Part shown: positions 44,680 to 55,169 of the stretch, piece after piece
Position numbering within the stretch: the stretch's first letter is position 1
How the letters are laid out: each line of letters opens with the position of its first letter
Origin: Symbiodinium microadriaticum
Taxonomy: Eukaryota > Sar > Dinophyceae > Suessiales > Symbiodiniaceae
Length of the DNA stretch: 64,000 nt
NCBI GenBank assembly: GCA_001939145.1
Contig: LSRX01000371.1
Span: forward strand, 542,595-606,594
Direction of reading: 5' to 3'
Made by a program: the position numbers and the translations under genes
Notes under the pieces: model-generated
What the model saw: the letters and a program-made list of their open reading frames with translations, nothing else
Told to the model about the DNA's origin: nothing
The model's database searches: none

Positions 44680-45040
44680 TTCCAAGCCTTTGGCTCTAGA
44701 TCATGAGGCCGCATGAGTACATGATGATACCATGCATCCGTCGCCCCACCTGGTCGAGTTCTGTTGTGGTCGGCGTGGAACATGGACTCGCCGGGCCCAT
44801 CTTGCAGGCCGTGAACCAGAAAGGATGGAGGGAGGTCCGTGGGAGACACCCGCAGTTTCACGCGCCACATGTCGCTCAGCGGCTCCCCACGGCCTGGCAA
44901 AAGCCGGCAGAGAGATGGCGAATTTTGGGCGTCTCAAGACTCGCAAAGCCTGGCCTGAAAGCCCTCGATCATCCAAATGCACCTCGAGATCTCCCTGCGC
45001 AGCTGCTTGATCCACAGGCATGGACAGAAGGAGTCGATCT
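44680..45040 (-). CDS. Coding-like exons
   Basis: About 44960-45040 reads QGDLEVHLDDRGLSGQALRV. About 44690-44880 in another frame reads WRVKLRVSPTDLPPSFLVHG. Each is a strand pair: L-E-V-H-L-D-D-R-G matches the final V-x-D-x-G strand of a repeat, and S-P-T-D-L-P-P the linker. Confidence 0.5.
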
Positions 45041-45869
45041 GCCACCTCAGGGACAGACAGAGCCAGAAGTCACGGCACCGTTATGCCGCTACTTTGCTAT
45101 GCTGCTACGCGCGGCTTCCCGGTCCGAAGCCTGTGGCAGCAGGTCCGGGCGGACCCGAAGCTCCAGAGCAGAACAGCCCTGGCCCGAAGCAGCTGCCTCC
45201 ACACCGCAGGCCTCCCGAGTTGAAGCTTCGCTGACCTTTTTGCCCTTCGTGCCACATGGTGAATAGGACAGGGGAAGCGGACGTGGACAGAGGCAGGAAA
45301 GTGAAACAAAGGAGACGGAGTACGGGATATCATGAGGCAGGTCACTTCCTGGTCATGTGAGGATTTCAACTTTCTGTGCGCACTCGCACCCTGCACGGAG
45401 GATTGGTTGCCAACTCACTAAAAAGAGTCTGCTGGGACACAGGGTGATTTCTGCTGTGCTGGACTGCAGGGCGCAGCTCGGAGCCCTGAGCCGAAGAGGA
45501 GTAACAACACGAGGCACAGGTTGAGTGAATGTCGAGAGAACCGCACGCCGAGCTTGCTGGGTGGAGGATTGCTTCAGGTCACAGGAATGACTGAAGGCCT
45601 AGAGTCCAGGGCCTTGCTACGTATTGGATCCTGGCTGCTGCCCACATGATAAATCAAGACGTAAATCCGCTCGATCAGACGTCGCCCAACCCCCATGCTG
45701 GACTTGCTTCCCGGCAGAATGCTTACATTATAACATCACGTTGCCCCTCCGAACAAGTCCTGTTGCTTCCCCCAACCTGGAACTGCAGCTCCTGTGTGGG
45801 ATCAATGCCCGTCCAGTCCTGAGATTCTGAAAACCAGGCGAGCTCTGAACACAAGCGAAACAACTCTCA

Positions 45870-46085
45870 GAGCCGGAACATGACCTTGTGAATCGTGACC
45901 ATGGGTTTCACTCCACATTCCACCACTGCTTGAATGAATATTTTGCAACAACAAGTGTAGGACCTCTCCAATTTGGCTGCCAAGGGCACCGTCACCGTCA
46001 GAAGGCCCGGAGATGTGCGTACACGGACTATGACTGACAGGAGGTCAGAACCAGACAGCAGCAGATCCTCCTGAGTTGGGCGACC
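45870..46085 (-). CDS. Tandem-95-like exon
   Basis: The frame reads RPTQEDLLLSGSDLLSVIVR, then VRTSPGLLTVTVPLAAKLER. Q-E-D-x-L-L-x-G, an intervening strand, and G-L-L-T-V-T-V make the E-D motif and the G-x-L-x-V strand of a repeat. Confidence 0.65.
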
Positions 46086-46199
46086 CAGGCAGATTAACCG
46101 TTCACGCAAATTTCAGTTGCCCCTTTCTGCGAGCCTATCAATGCAGCCGTGCTTCTGGACCAGCTGTTTCAGGCAAGCCAACCCTGGGAAGTCGCCAGA

Positions 46200-47150
46200 T
46201 GTCACTGAGGCCTCTTTGATTCCCAAGCATGGCAACAAGTTTCACCACCTTTGCTTTAGCCCGTGCCAAGACTGCACACCTTCTTCAGCGGCGCTCGGTT
46301 TCTCGATCTCTCATCCCTTGCTGCCGGCGAGTCTGCTTGCTTGTTTGGGATCCTGGAGCCCAAGGACCCCCCTTGGCTCACCCTACAATCGGGCCCCCTG
46401 GCCCTAAGACACCCGGCTCGCGTCTACTGTCTGCTGCCTGTTGCTTTCTTTTCTGCCCGGCTCGATCGCAGCTCATTTTCAGGAGTGGAGACAGCTGCGT
46501 GTGTCTTTCTCTCTCTTGCTTGCTGCATGCTCAAGATGGGGTATTCCCCTCCCCCCCACTCCCAGGAGGGGGCCAAATCAAGCATCTCGCGCGAAGATCA
46601 GCGTGAAACTGCAAGGAATGCCAGATTACATCGTTGCCTACCTGAACCCGACACTCCCGATTCCCTCGCTTGCTCGCTCACTCGCTCGCTCGCTTGCAGG
46701 GGGCATGGGGCCCGAGGGGACCCCTGGTCTGCTCTCTCCGCGGTCCCTGGGTGCCTGTTCCCTGGAAAAGTTTCCCTTTCCATGGCTTGACTGTATTGGA
46801 AAAGGTCGAACGGCCAATCCCCCACTGTGTGATGAAGCAACAAGGTCTCTCTCTTGCTTGCTTGCTTGCTAGGGGTGTGGAGTGTACGTACTCCTGGCCC
46901 GAAGGCCTACCCCCGCGGTTCGCGTCGGGGGAAACGCTTCGTTCCCTGCCTGTGATCTTTGTTGCCCCCCCCCCCGAAGAAACACCCCTCCACTCTCTTC
47001 TTCTTCCTTCCTCCCCCTTAAATGCTTCCGTGCTCTGTTAACGGCAAAGGCCTTCGGCTGCATCTGGATCTTCAAGCCGAATGCCCATGGCAGCCAGGGA
47101 AATGGCCTTGACAACCGTAAATCGTGATCCCTAAACCCTCAGCTGCTCAA
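46200..47150. other. Low-complexity intronic region
   Basis: C- and T-rich on the plus strand, with TCGC/TTGC tetranucleotide runs, poly-C tracts (46540-46560, 46963-46975) and CTTC runs. Several overlapping plus-strand frames (S-L-A-R repeats) are produced by the repeats and are not genes. Confidence 0.6.
46655..46875. repeat. CTCG/CTTG tetranucleotide microsatellite
   Basis: Two clusters of CTCGCTCG and CTTGCTTG units, about 46660-46700 and 46850-46870, the second a clean run of four CTTG units. Confidence 0.8.
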
Positions 47151-47654
47151 CATCAGAAAACGAAGGCTGTTGTGCCAAGGCACAGTCCCAGCCTGGATGG
47201 ACCAGTCATCTGGGCCTGAAGATGGCTTGGATTTCGTGCATGCTTTGGTCGTCTTAGACTTTTTTGTGGGAGGTCGGTCACAGTGCTCTCAGGATGCTCT
47301 CGGAATCTCTCGGAATGTTGCTTCCTCTACGCTGGCACATCCCAGCATGCCATTTCCAAAGCCTAGCTACGAAACAAAAATTGCTACCTGCGGCTGGCCA
47401 TTGTCAGCACACGACCAACGGCCGGAATGTGATCAAAGTCGGAGCTCTGCAGTAGCTCTCTGAGCTGTGGTCACTTAGCAGCCACTTCAACAGCATTTAA
47501 GACACAGCAAGCCTTGTCTCATCGTACCAAAAGTACATGTGACAACAACCCAAAACATATACACCAACCCAAGAGAACCCAACTCTGTCTGCTGATAATT
47601 GCTGATAGAGAAGGTTTGCATGAAACCCAGGCGCCTGAGACCTGTGGCGCATCA

Positions 47655-47780
47655 TTCACTCCAATGATTGGTATCTGCAGCATTTGGCGCAGCACCAGAT
47701 CGTAGATTCCAGTCTCAGGATTCTGCTCCACGCTCAGCGTGCCGTAAATGCACGACAGGCCTGCAAGTGAACATGAGCGA
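47655..47780 (-). CDS. Tandem-95 exon with V-N-D-A-P linker
   Basis: The frame reads YGTLSVEQNPETGIYDLVLR, then MLQIPIIGVNDAPQVSGAW. G-T-L-x-V strand, I-P-I-x-G-V-N-D-A-P-x-V linker. Very clear. Confidence 0.75.
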
Positions 47781-47864
47781 ATCATCTTTAATTAGGGGGC
47801 CTATGTCCGGACATCTACAAGAAGCACAATTTGGCAGTCAGTAGCCTGGAAGGTCAGACGAATA

Positions 47865-47985
47865 GGTGACATTCTGCAACATGGCATCCACATCCTTAGC
47901 ACGCCCGCGCCAGCGCAGGCTCTCTCCACTGATAGGGGTTTCCATCACGATGGCCTTCTCCCTTCGCCAATCCAGTGACCTGGAA
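47865..47985 (-). CDS. Tandem-95 exon
   Basis: The frame reads IVMETPISGESLRWRGRAKD, then VDAMLQNVTYSSDLPGY before a stop. V-D-A-M-L-Q-N-V-T-Y-S-S is the repeat's helix and Y strand, just upstream of the linker exon at 47.7 kb. Confidence 0.65.
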
Positions 47986-48489
47986 GGTTGACTAATTAAG
48001 AGCACATCTAGCAAGTGCCCCGTGGCCCTGCGCAGGAGGTGTATCGCACAAGACGACCATCACAGAAAGAGGGTGGGAGAAAAGACACGACCCGGCAAAG
48101 CGACCAACGTCCGCACGGAAGCAAACAGGACATGCGCTTCTGTTCGGACAGCCGCTCGTGCTGTTTCTGCACAACCTAAATACAAGGTCATAAGCAGCCT
48201 CAAAAGCAGCCTCTACAGGGCCCGGGCGTCGACAGAAACAAGCGTCCGCACGAGGAAGTCAGCTCTAATCGAACCATCACGTCCGCCTGCAGCTGCGAAT
48301 ATCCTCGGAAAAATTACCACGTCCTCTGGAGTCATGAATGCTTATGCTCGAGACCACAAGTTCGGTTTCGCAGCATCACGGGAAGCGATAATTTTCCTAG
48401 CTTCAACTGCATTTCACAGGCTGCACGGACGAGCTGAAGATGCAAACGACTCGTGTGCTTCAGTGCTGACCCTGCGGCTACTGGCAGCA

Positions 48490-49640
48490 GCTGGCTTTGG
48501 ACAAGGCTCGCAATGTGAAGGACCTGATGTCGACAAGCACATCTTCCATGGCTTGGGGCAATAGCTGTGGTGATGCTTCCAGCGTCAAAGGCTCCTCCAC
48601 CCGGTGCACGTGCAGCATCATCTTCAACCGAACAGTTCCAGCTGCAGTCTCTGTGAGAAGCCCGTGGTGGCCAAGGTCAGATGCTTCAACCAAAACTGCG
48701 TCGTTGCCATGATATGTGGAAGCAGGCGGCTGGTACATGAGGCCTGATGCCAAGCATCTGTTGAGCGCAGACACGCTTCCCATCATCTCCCACCAGAAAC
48801 CGTATAGCTGCGTGCCAACCTGACGGATTTGCAAACCAGGACACGGGGCAGGCTGCAGAATACTCCCAAGCTCAGCCCGCACAAAGACGGACAGCGGGGG
48901 CTGGTCGGATGCAACCTCTTCGCAATCGACATCTTCAATCCGAACAGAGGGGAGCGGAATCATTGCGTTTTCGCCACCGTGGCTCTCAAGCCTGAACCGA
49001 ATGCCAGATGCACATGTCAAGTTGCCAGTCAAGTTCTCGAAGCTTTCATTCACCAGCTCAAGAGAATCACAAGTAGGCTCCAGTGAGGTGCCATCGAACA
49101 TCTGTGTTAAAGTGGGGGGATCGTTTACTGGCTGTATCAAAATGTCCCAGCAACCGGTGAATTCTCTCACGTTGCCAATTCGTTTCGAACCCGGCGAGTC
49201 TGTCAGAAAGAAACACAGATGGTCAACGGCATGGTTCGAATTCATGTTCTCCGCTGGCGTGTACACAATGGAATCCAGCAGTGGCTCCAAATCAGCCGCA
49301 TATCCCTCGAAGCCAATCAAGTTGTACTCTTGCTCTGTCAGAACGATGTTACCCACGCTCTGTGCAACACTAATGTTGCCAAATCTGGCCATTATGCGCA
49401 TCCTAAAAAGCCACGGAGCACCGCTGAAAGAAGCCGTTGCCCCAGCAGATCGTACGTCTGGGTCGAAGATGGTAAAGCAGCAAAGCTGCATTGCAGTGTC
49501 TTCCAGAGTTTCAAGGGGCAGCGCCCATGGATGCTCCAGAGACAGAACGCTTGGGGCGTCATCGACTGGTTTGATATCAATCTCGATGTACTTCGTGGAA
49601 CAGGTACCAGGCGTCGTTCGATCCAGTAGCATGTCGAACT
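48490..49640 (-). CDS. Large tandem-95 exon, two to three repeats
   Basis: About 385 codons in one frame. Linkers EIDIKPVDDAPSVLSLE and ILIQPVNDPPTLTQMFD, and a third, HVHRVEEPLTLEASP. E-D motifs LPLETLEDTAMQLCCFTIFD and QAMEDVLVDI. Late helices and Y strands DLEPLLDSIVYTPAENM and ALNRCLASGLMYQPPASTYH, then G-N-D-A-V-L-V-E-A-S-D. This order of linker, E-D, helix, Y-x-P, D-x-V is that of tandem-95/cadherin-like domains. Extra cysteines (about ten) again suggest disulfides. The best single exon for defining the repeat. Confidence 0.88.
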
Positions 49641-49909
49641 GGCAGGCCTGGAGCACAACATATCAGCTAGGCTAGAGCAGTCTCTTCTTCGTCTTTGCTT
49701 GGCTTGAGGCTAATCACGAGAGCGCCAAGCACGATATTGGATTGTACATCTCCCCCTCTTCAGGCCTGCAGGCTGATTCTGGCCGGGCGGGCCGGCACAT
49801 TGAACCAGTCTCTGGTAGGGTGGCGGAAATGGACCTGTGCACTAGGCACTCGGGCTGCTCCAGATGCTCACATGTGCTCACATGTCCCTACGAAGTGCCT
49901 ATGACCTGT

Positions 49910-50010
49910 CCTAGCCACGCCTCATCCAGAAGGATGTTCAACCCAGCCAGTGTTCCAGACACCTCAAGGCTGGTGGAAGAGATGTTGAGGTAACGCAGAT
50001 TGTTCGGACC
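49910..50010 (-). CDS. Tandem-95 exon, late helix
   Basis: The frame reads RYLNISSTSLEVSGTLAGLN, then ILLDEAWL. S-G-T-L-A-G-L-N-I-L-L is the family helix. A junction with the exon at 49.6 kb is expected near 49910. Confidence 0.62.
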
Positions 50011-50204
50011 TGCCCGGGATGAACAGAGTCGATGAAAACCGTCACATCCGCAAACTATGCAGGACCAGCCTCCAGGGATGATGGACATCGTAGCGGCAGG
50101 ATGCACGAGTGCTCCGTCGGTGGAGAAGATTTTCAGGAACAAGTCGGAGGAGCGAGATGGGAACTTGATCTGCGTCCTTCAAAGGCTTCGACGGAACTTG
50201 GCCT

Positions 50205-50235
50205 AGAGCGGCCTAGACCCTAGAGCCTAGAGCGG
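50205..50235. repeat. Short direct repeat CCTAGAG(CGG)
   Basis: Four copies of CCTAGAG or CCTAGA with GCGG spacers. Next to an exon end, in intron. Confidence 0.55.
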
Positions 50236-50239
50236 TCCT

Positions 50240-50560
50240 GGATTCGCGTCCGAAGCGAAGGAGCTCGTCCTCCTGAGTGGTGAGCTTGGCAGACTCCACC
50301 ACGAGGTCCACGGGCACCAGGGCTTGGGACACCTCCGCTGGGCAACGCGCGCGCTCGCAAAGTTTCAAAGGGCTCGGGGCCCAAGGCCAGGCCTTGACCC
50401 GGAAGCCAAGCTCCCCGGTGAGGTTGCCAGCACCGCCAAGGCCACCATCCGACACTCGGACCGTCACAATGTCTTCACCCACAAATCCGGGTGGAGGCTT
50501 GTAGATGAACCTCGCGCAAGACTCCTGAGAAGCAAGTGCGCTTAAGCAGAGGTCTTTCAC
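50240..50560 (-). CDS. Tandem-95 exon
   Basis: The frame reads CARFIYKPPPGFVGEDIVTV, then RVSDGGLGG, ELGFRVKAWP and VPVDLVVESAKLTTQEDELL. Y-K-P-P-P-x-F-x-G-x-D-x-x-T-V-x-V-S-D-G-G is the textbook end of a repeat, then the linker region and the next E-D motif. Confidence 0.8.
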
Positions 50561-50824
50561 GCATGACTTTGATGCTCTGCGTTAGCCTTAGACAGGCCCC
50601 TTCGCCGCATAGACGATGAATTTTATTGTATCAGGCTGTCTGCTCCACTTTCTTGTTATACTGCGGGCCTGCACAGCACTGAGATTCCCTTGTAAGCGCA
50701 CGTACTTGCTCCGGTGTGGAGGAGCAGGCACCTGCAAGGAAGCAGATCTGGCACACAGTATGAAGACAGAGCAGTGCAGAGCGCCTGCTCGCGAAGAAGG
50801 GGCTCACCAAGTGGGAACAAGATC

Positions 50825-50905
50825 TCGCCACCCAGTGTGTCAAACGTCAGTGTGAAGGTGTCGGTCCTGCACCCAGCTCTTGTGCCGCGATTGTGGTCAA
50901 GTCAA
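50825..50905 (-). CDS. Possible exon
   Basis: One minus frame reads CRTDTFTLTFDTLGGEILFP, then LGEP. D-T-F-T-L-T-F-D strand followed by L-G-G-E-I-L-F: likely a calcium-site strand pair of a repeat. Confidence 0.45.
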
Positions 50906-51154
50906 CCATCGGTCGTGCAAGTAAGAGCGCACTCTCCTTTCCGCCCTCCAGCCCACGACATCAGGGTCGTGTATTCGAAGCCCTCCCGGGCTGTCATTTG
51001 CAAAACATCAACCAGTGGAAATCCGGCACGGCCTTGGAATGGAAAGGACTCGTTGTTCAGCATCTCCTTCTGGGAGCTTCAAAAGTGCACATGCCGACAA
51101 TGCCAATACATACCAACACCACAGTACACGACATGACCACCTGGCGAACTCCGA

Positions 51155-51255
51155 CTAGCTGTCCTTCGGCGGCAAGGTAATCCAGGTAAGGTATGGCATG
51201 TCGTTCACAGCATCTACCTGCTGCCAAGCTGGCTTCGCACGGTATATAGATCGCG
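51155..51255 (-). CDS. Tandem-95-like exon with V-N-D-M-P linker
   Basis: The frame reads WQQVDAVNDMPYLTWITLPP, then K-D-S. A-V-N-D-M-P is a linker and the next strand follows. Confidence 0.55.
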
Positions 51256-51714
51256 TCTTCGCTCTGAAACTGACGTCCGAAGGACAGACACAACGTCTGG
51301 CATCTCCGAAGGCTGCCAAGCATGCAATAAGACCCGTAACCACCATGAAATCTCAGCGGCATGACATTTCAACTTCGCAATTGGTGCAAGCCCGACCCCA
51401 AGAAGCCCGTGCCGCCTGGATGGTACCCAGCTCGGTTGTGGTCCGGATTTCACCGGCCGAAGCTTGCAAGGAGCCAGTAAACCCATTGTCCTAAGGTCAA
51501 TCGTTTCAGAAAAGTTGGAATACACTAGTTACAGAAATCGATATTCGCAAAAGGCCTCTTTTCTATGGTCTTGTGACTCCCTGTGCTCTGAGTCATGCCA
51601 GTCTTGTTCTTGAGTAAAAGTCCGAACTGTGAAACTCGACGAGGCTTCTTGGCATGGGCACATGATACACCGAGCCCACCTAACACGAAATCTTGCGCTT
51701 CAGGCAAACATGTC

Positions 51715-52700
51715 TTATGCCACACAGACCGGAAGCCAGTCACCAGAGACTTCGCACCTCTGCAGCTCCAACACACAGCACCAAATCCAAATCAACTCGC
51801 ACAGGCGAACCACCAAACGGGGAGCCTCACGTCGCCAAAGGATTCGCCAGTCGCTCAGAGCGCCCTTCTCCTGGCCCTTCAACGTGGCTGGGAGCTGTCC
51901 AAATGAACGGCCGAGCATCACGAGAAGAGCACCCAGCAGAAGCCAGGGCGGGAAACCGGTATTCGCCGCAAAGGTTAGGCCGAAGCCAAGGTGCCCAAGC
52001 AAGGCCAGCCCAGCTCCTGCGTAGAGGCCTCGCCTTGCCTGACCCTGGGCAGGGACGAAGACGGCTCTGCCGGTCTCCTCGAGGTCCGCTTTGTCCAAGC
52101 GGAACTGGCCTCCGAGGACTGGACTTGGCAGGCATCCCATCGAGTCACTCGCCTTCGAGGCGGGAGATGCAAAGACCAAAAGCTGCACCTCGCCCCAGAA
52201 ATAGAAGACCGTCATCAAGCCGGCTAGCGCGGTCGTAACATGTACCAGAAAGACACCATGCCCTGGAGAGACGACTCGGCAACGGCAGCTGAGCTCGGAG
52301 ACCCACGGGAGCAGCCACGGCCAAGCCATTGCAGCTCCCAGCAGACGTATCCGACCAAGAAGTGTCAACAAGGGAAGCCCAACTCTGGTTCCCAGGCTGC
52401 CTATGGCATAAACCGCGGCCTCCAAAGCCAAAGCAACCTCGACCAAAGCCAGGGTTGCAAACAACATCGCCTCCGCGCCGGTGGCGAGCGCGTGGATGCG
52501 TAAGACCCAGAGGTGGCCTAATGCTATCGTCCAATAACCTGCTGTGGCCAGTCTGCTCGGGGCTGCTGCACCGGACAGCAGAACAGGGCCATGATCGGAC
52601 ATGACACCGAAGCAATCACGAACGCTAAAAAGAAGATTCAGCTGGTACACAGTCGCAGCATCCAGTACAGCATACACCAAAGCTCCGTGGCTACCCTGTC
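51715..52700 (-). CDS. Multi-pass membrane protein exon, family unknown
   Basis: A 335-codon frame with six or seven hydrophobic helices. Examples: GYWTIALGHLWVLRIHALAT; AMLFATLALVEVALALEAAV; GVFLVHVTTALAGLMTVFYF; AGAGLALLGHLGFGLTFAAN; PPWLLLGALLVMLGRSFGQL; RLVVRLCELIWIWCCVLEL. Loops are short and basic on one side. No channel, receptor or transporter signature is recognised. The first 20 residues and the last 10 may be intron. It lies between tandem-95-like exons on the same strand (53.7 and 51.2 kb), so it is either the membrane end of an upstream repeat protein or an independent gene. Confidence 0.6.
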
Positions 52701-52729
52701 TGGAACAAGTGGAGCCGAACAAGCTGCAG

Positions 52730-53200
52730 CGATTGAATGGAATTCATGTTCTCAGCCGATCACGTTGGCATGCAAGACATCACGATATCAGACATGTTGC
52801 AACCGCCGTTCACAAGCGATTCCAATGTTGAGCCAAGTATCCGAGACAGCGATGCGCATCTGCACCTCACCTGATGAAACGGTGCACATCACACCCATGT
52901 GTCATTTGTGGCAAGTACATATTAATCTCGAAGGGCTGCACCGGGGCTCATGCAGCAAAAAAGGAGATTTCATAGGGCCTCGAAACTGTGACTCAATCAC
53001 GTCAAGCCACCATTGAAGTTTGAAGGAGGAGTGTACACCAAGTTCCTCAGCAGACAGGATCAGCAATCAAAGCTTCCCAACCGAGGGACTGATTCTCAAT
53101 CAAGCTGGCACGCTGCTCGATGTAAGCAAGTTGTTGAGAAAATGATGCGGTGCCCCACACACACACACACAAAACCAACTTACACTGCAGAAGCCTAGCA
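52730..53200. other. No gene recognised
   Basis: Short frames only. A CA run (about ten units) at 53155-53173. Probably intron or spacer. Confidence 0.4.
53155..53173. repeat. CA dinucleotide microsatellite
   Basis: CACACACAC run of about 19 bases. Confidence 0.8.
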
Positions 53201-53239
53201 GGGCCTAGCATGAGGCTCTACAGCCATGCATGCCTCTCC

Positions 53240-53405
53240 CTTGCATGTGGCTATGTGCCCACCTTAATGTGATGCCGAAGGTCTCCAAGCAGCTCCGTGC
53301 TTCGCGGAGGCTTGCACGCAGCTTCCCATCCGTATGCAACTCGCACGACTCCTTCACGATGGCTGCTGGTCGACTGGAGACACCTCGCTGCAGTATGGTG
53401 TGCAC
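53240..53405 (-). CDS. Coding-like exon
   Basis: The frame reads AAIVKESCELHTDGKLRASL, then REARSCLETFGITLRW. Protein-like, with two cysteines. No domain. Follows the tandem-95-like exons at 53.6-53.95 kb. Confidence 0.42.
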
Positions 53406-53609
53406 ATCTTACATGCTCCCTGAATCAGAGCCTGCCTGCACATTGCGTTGTGAACAAGTTCGGTCTCGACTCAGCTCCAGCCACACCGTCGCAGCGCACC
53501 ATCCCTGTCAGCCACAGCTCGTGACGCCGTCATGGTGCAATCAATCAAAGCTTTGGTGGGCTCTGCAGAACACTCAGGGCTTACACGCTAACCGCCTAGA
53601 TCAACTTCA

Positions 53610-53720
53610 CCTTGTGCGCCTCTGGATACCCAGACGTGTAGGTCCACATAGGTACCTTCCATTTCGCTGGCATCATCGGTCAGGGAGACCTGCCACAGGG
53701 AATCGAACAACCAACGTGTC
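53610..53720 (-). CDS. Tandem-95-like exon
   Basis: The frame reads LFDSLWQVSLTDDASEMEGT, then YVDLHVWVSRG. W-Q-V-S-L-T-D-D-A-S strand and G-T-Y-V-D-L-H-V: paired strands near the end of a repeat. Confidence 0.52.
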
Positions 53721-53809
53721 TAGCTGGAGTCTAGCATGTTGGACAAGCTAGTAGCCCAAGGGGGCATATCGCGCGACGAAGACCCACTACGAATTTCTGT
53801 TTATGCCGA

Positions 53810-53945
53810 ACAATCACAGCTGCTTCAAGCTGCGGCCAAGACTCGCAAATAGGAGCTTCCCAAGCATCCTCTTTGACAGTGAACCAGGGGCCGGTTCCAA
53901 CACTGTCGCAGGGTTGCAGCTTTGGTGGAGCATTGGAGTCCTAAG
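53810..53945 (-). CDS. Tandem-95-like exon with linker and E-D motif
   Basis: The frame reads DSNAPPKLQPCDSVGTGPWF, then TVKEDAWEAPICESWPQLEA. N-A-P-P-x-L is a linker equivalent and V-K-E-D the E-D motif at the expected distance. Confidence 0.6.
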
Positions 53946-54164
53946 TAAAGAGCAGCTTAGCAGACCACAAAGCAAAGACTGCAAAACCTCACGCCCCATC
54001 AACACAGAGCTGCAAGTTCTGGTAATGTAAAGAACAGGCCACCCTCCGTCCTTCGGTCACCCGCACATGAGCTCTGCAGACATGCGGCATGCACCCATAC
54101 ATGGAGGGTGTCCGTCTGAACAGCGTCTGTTTGAACAGCTGCGGAGCGGACACCACAAAAGCCG

Positions 54165-54310
54165 ACCAGCGCCCAGAGCATCCAAGACCATCCTTGGAAC
54201 GACTTGGGTGAAATCAGCGAATGCCCACTTATCAAAAGGCGAGACATTCGGTGACAAGTCTAGCCTTGCGGTGCTGTTCAGGATGACTCTGCATGGTGAG
54301 CTGCTCTCGG
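54165..54310 (-). CDS. Coding-like exon
   Basis: The frame reads CRVILNSTARLDLSPNVSPF, then DKWAFADFTQVVPRMVLDAL. Strand with a sequon, then a helical end. Likely the 5'-most visible exon of the giant locus. Confidence 0.45.
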
Positions 54311-54479
54311 CTGTTGGGAGTCCAAGACAGTTCCGAGATAGAGTCAGTGCTGCAGAGCGACATTCCCAGCGCACACTTTAAACACTCCAACAGCCTCAAT
54401 CCAAAATTGCAGTCTATGCTTTCCGTCAGAATGGCTTAAATATGGGTCAACAAACACCAACCTGCACGTTAGCATGTCG

Positions 54480-54950
54480 ACACAGGCAGAAGGTAAAAGG
54501 ACATCATCACCATGGTACCATTACCAAGTCACTTGCAGCAAAAGTTAACCTCCGAGCAAGCCTGCGAACAACGTGCCACCTCAAATCTCCCGTGCAGCCG
54601 TGCCGAGAGTCTCAGGTTCACCGAGGCATGTATGAAGTGGCCATCGCAGAAGAAGTGAGACCCGCCATCCTGAGTCTTTCTACAGCAATTCGGTCCAAGT
54701 AGCTACCCTGTGGACCTAGCAGACTAGCAATCACGAGTGAAAACCAACCTCTGTGCTGCAGGGAGTCCATGCCACGCCACTCTGCGAGCCTGAAGAGGCG
54801 CGAGCAGCCGGCCTGCCAGAGCACTCGCCTCAATAAAAACTCGGTGGAGCAGGTCCTTTGGAGCCAAAGTTCTGCCAGCAAACACCGCTGGTCAAAAATA
54901 ATACACGTGCGATCATCTGTGCCGCTCCCGAACCCTGGGGAACAAAGGTT
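54480..54950 (-). CDS. Unassigned coding-like sequence between the PPR gene and the giant locus
   Basis: Near 54740-54850 one frame reads HRVFIEASALAGRLLAPLQA, then RRVAWHGLPAAQ, a helical arginine- and leucine-rich segment that could be the PPR protein's last exon. Gene boundary undetermined. Confidence 0.33.
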
Positions 54951-55169
54951 CGACATGCATGTGGTAATTTCCACGAGCACCGGGCATCAAAGCCTCACGA
55001 AAGTTGCGCTATGTGTTTTTATCAAATATTCCGTGCAAGCGGGCCTGGCACGCTCAACCTCGACTGAGTGGCCACATCGGCTGTAAGCCAATATGTAGCT
55101 CAGGTGGAAAGGCAACACCAAATTCGTGGCACACTGCTTCTACTTCAACCGGGGACAATGGTACAGCCG

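Noticed and set aside
46229-46872. Overlapping plus-strand frames with S-L-A-R repeats
   Set aside because: Produced by CTCG/CTTG tetranucleotide and C/T-rich runs. No codon-like structure outside the repeats.
53230-53751. Plus-strand frame of 173 codons
   Set aside because: Antisense to linker-bearing tandem-95-like exons at 53.6 and 53.3 kb. Composition is that of a shadow frame.
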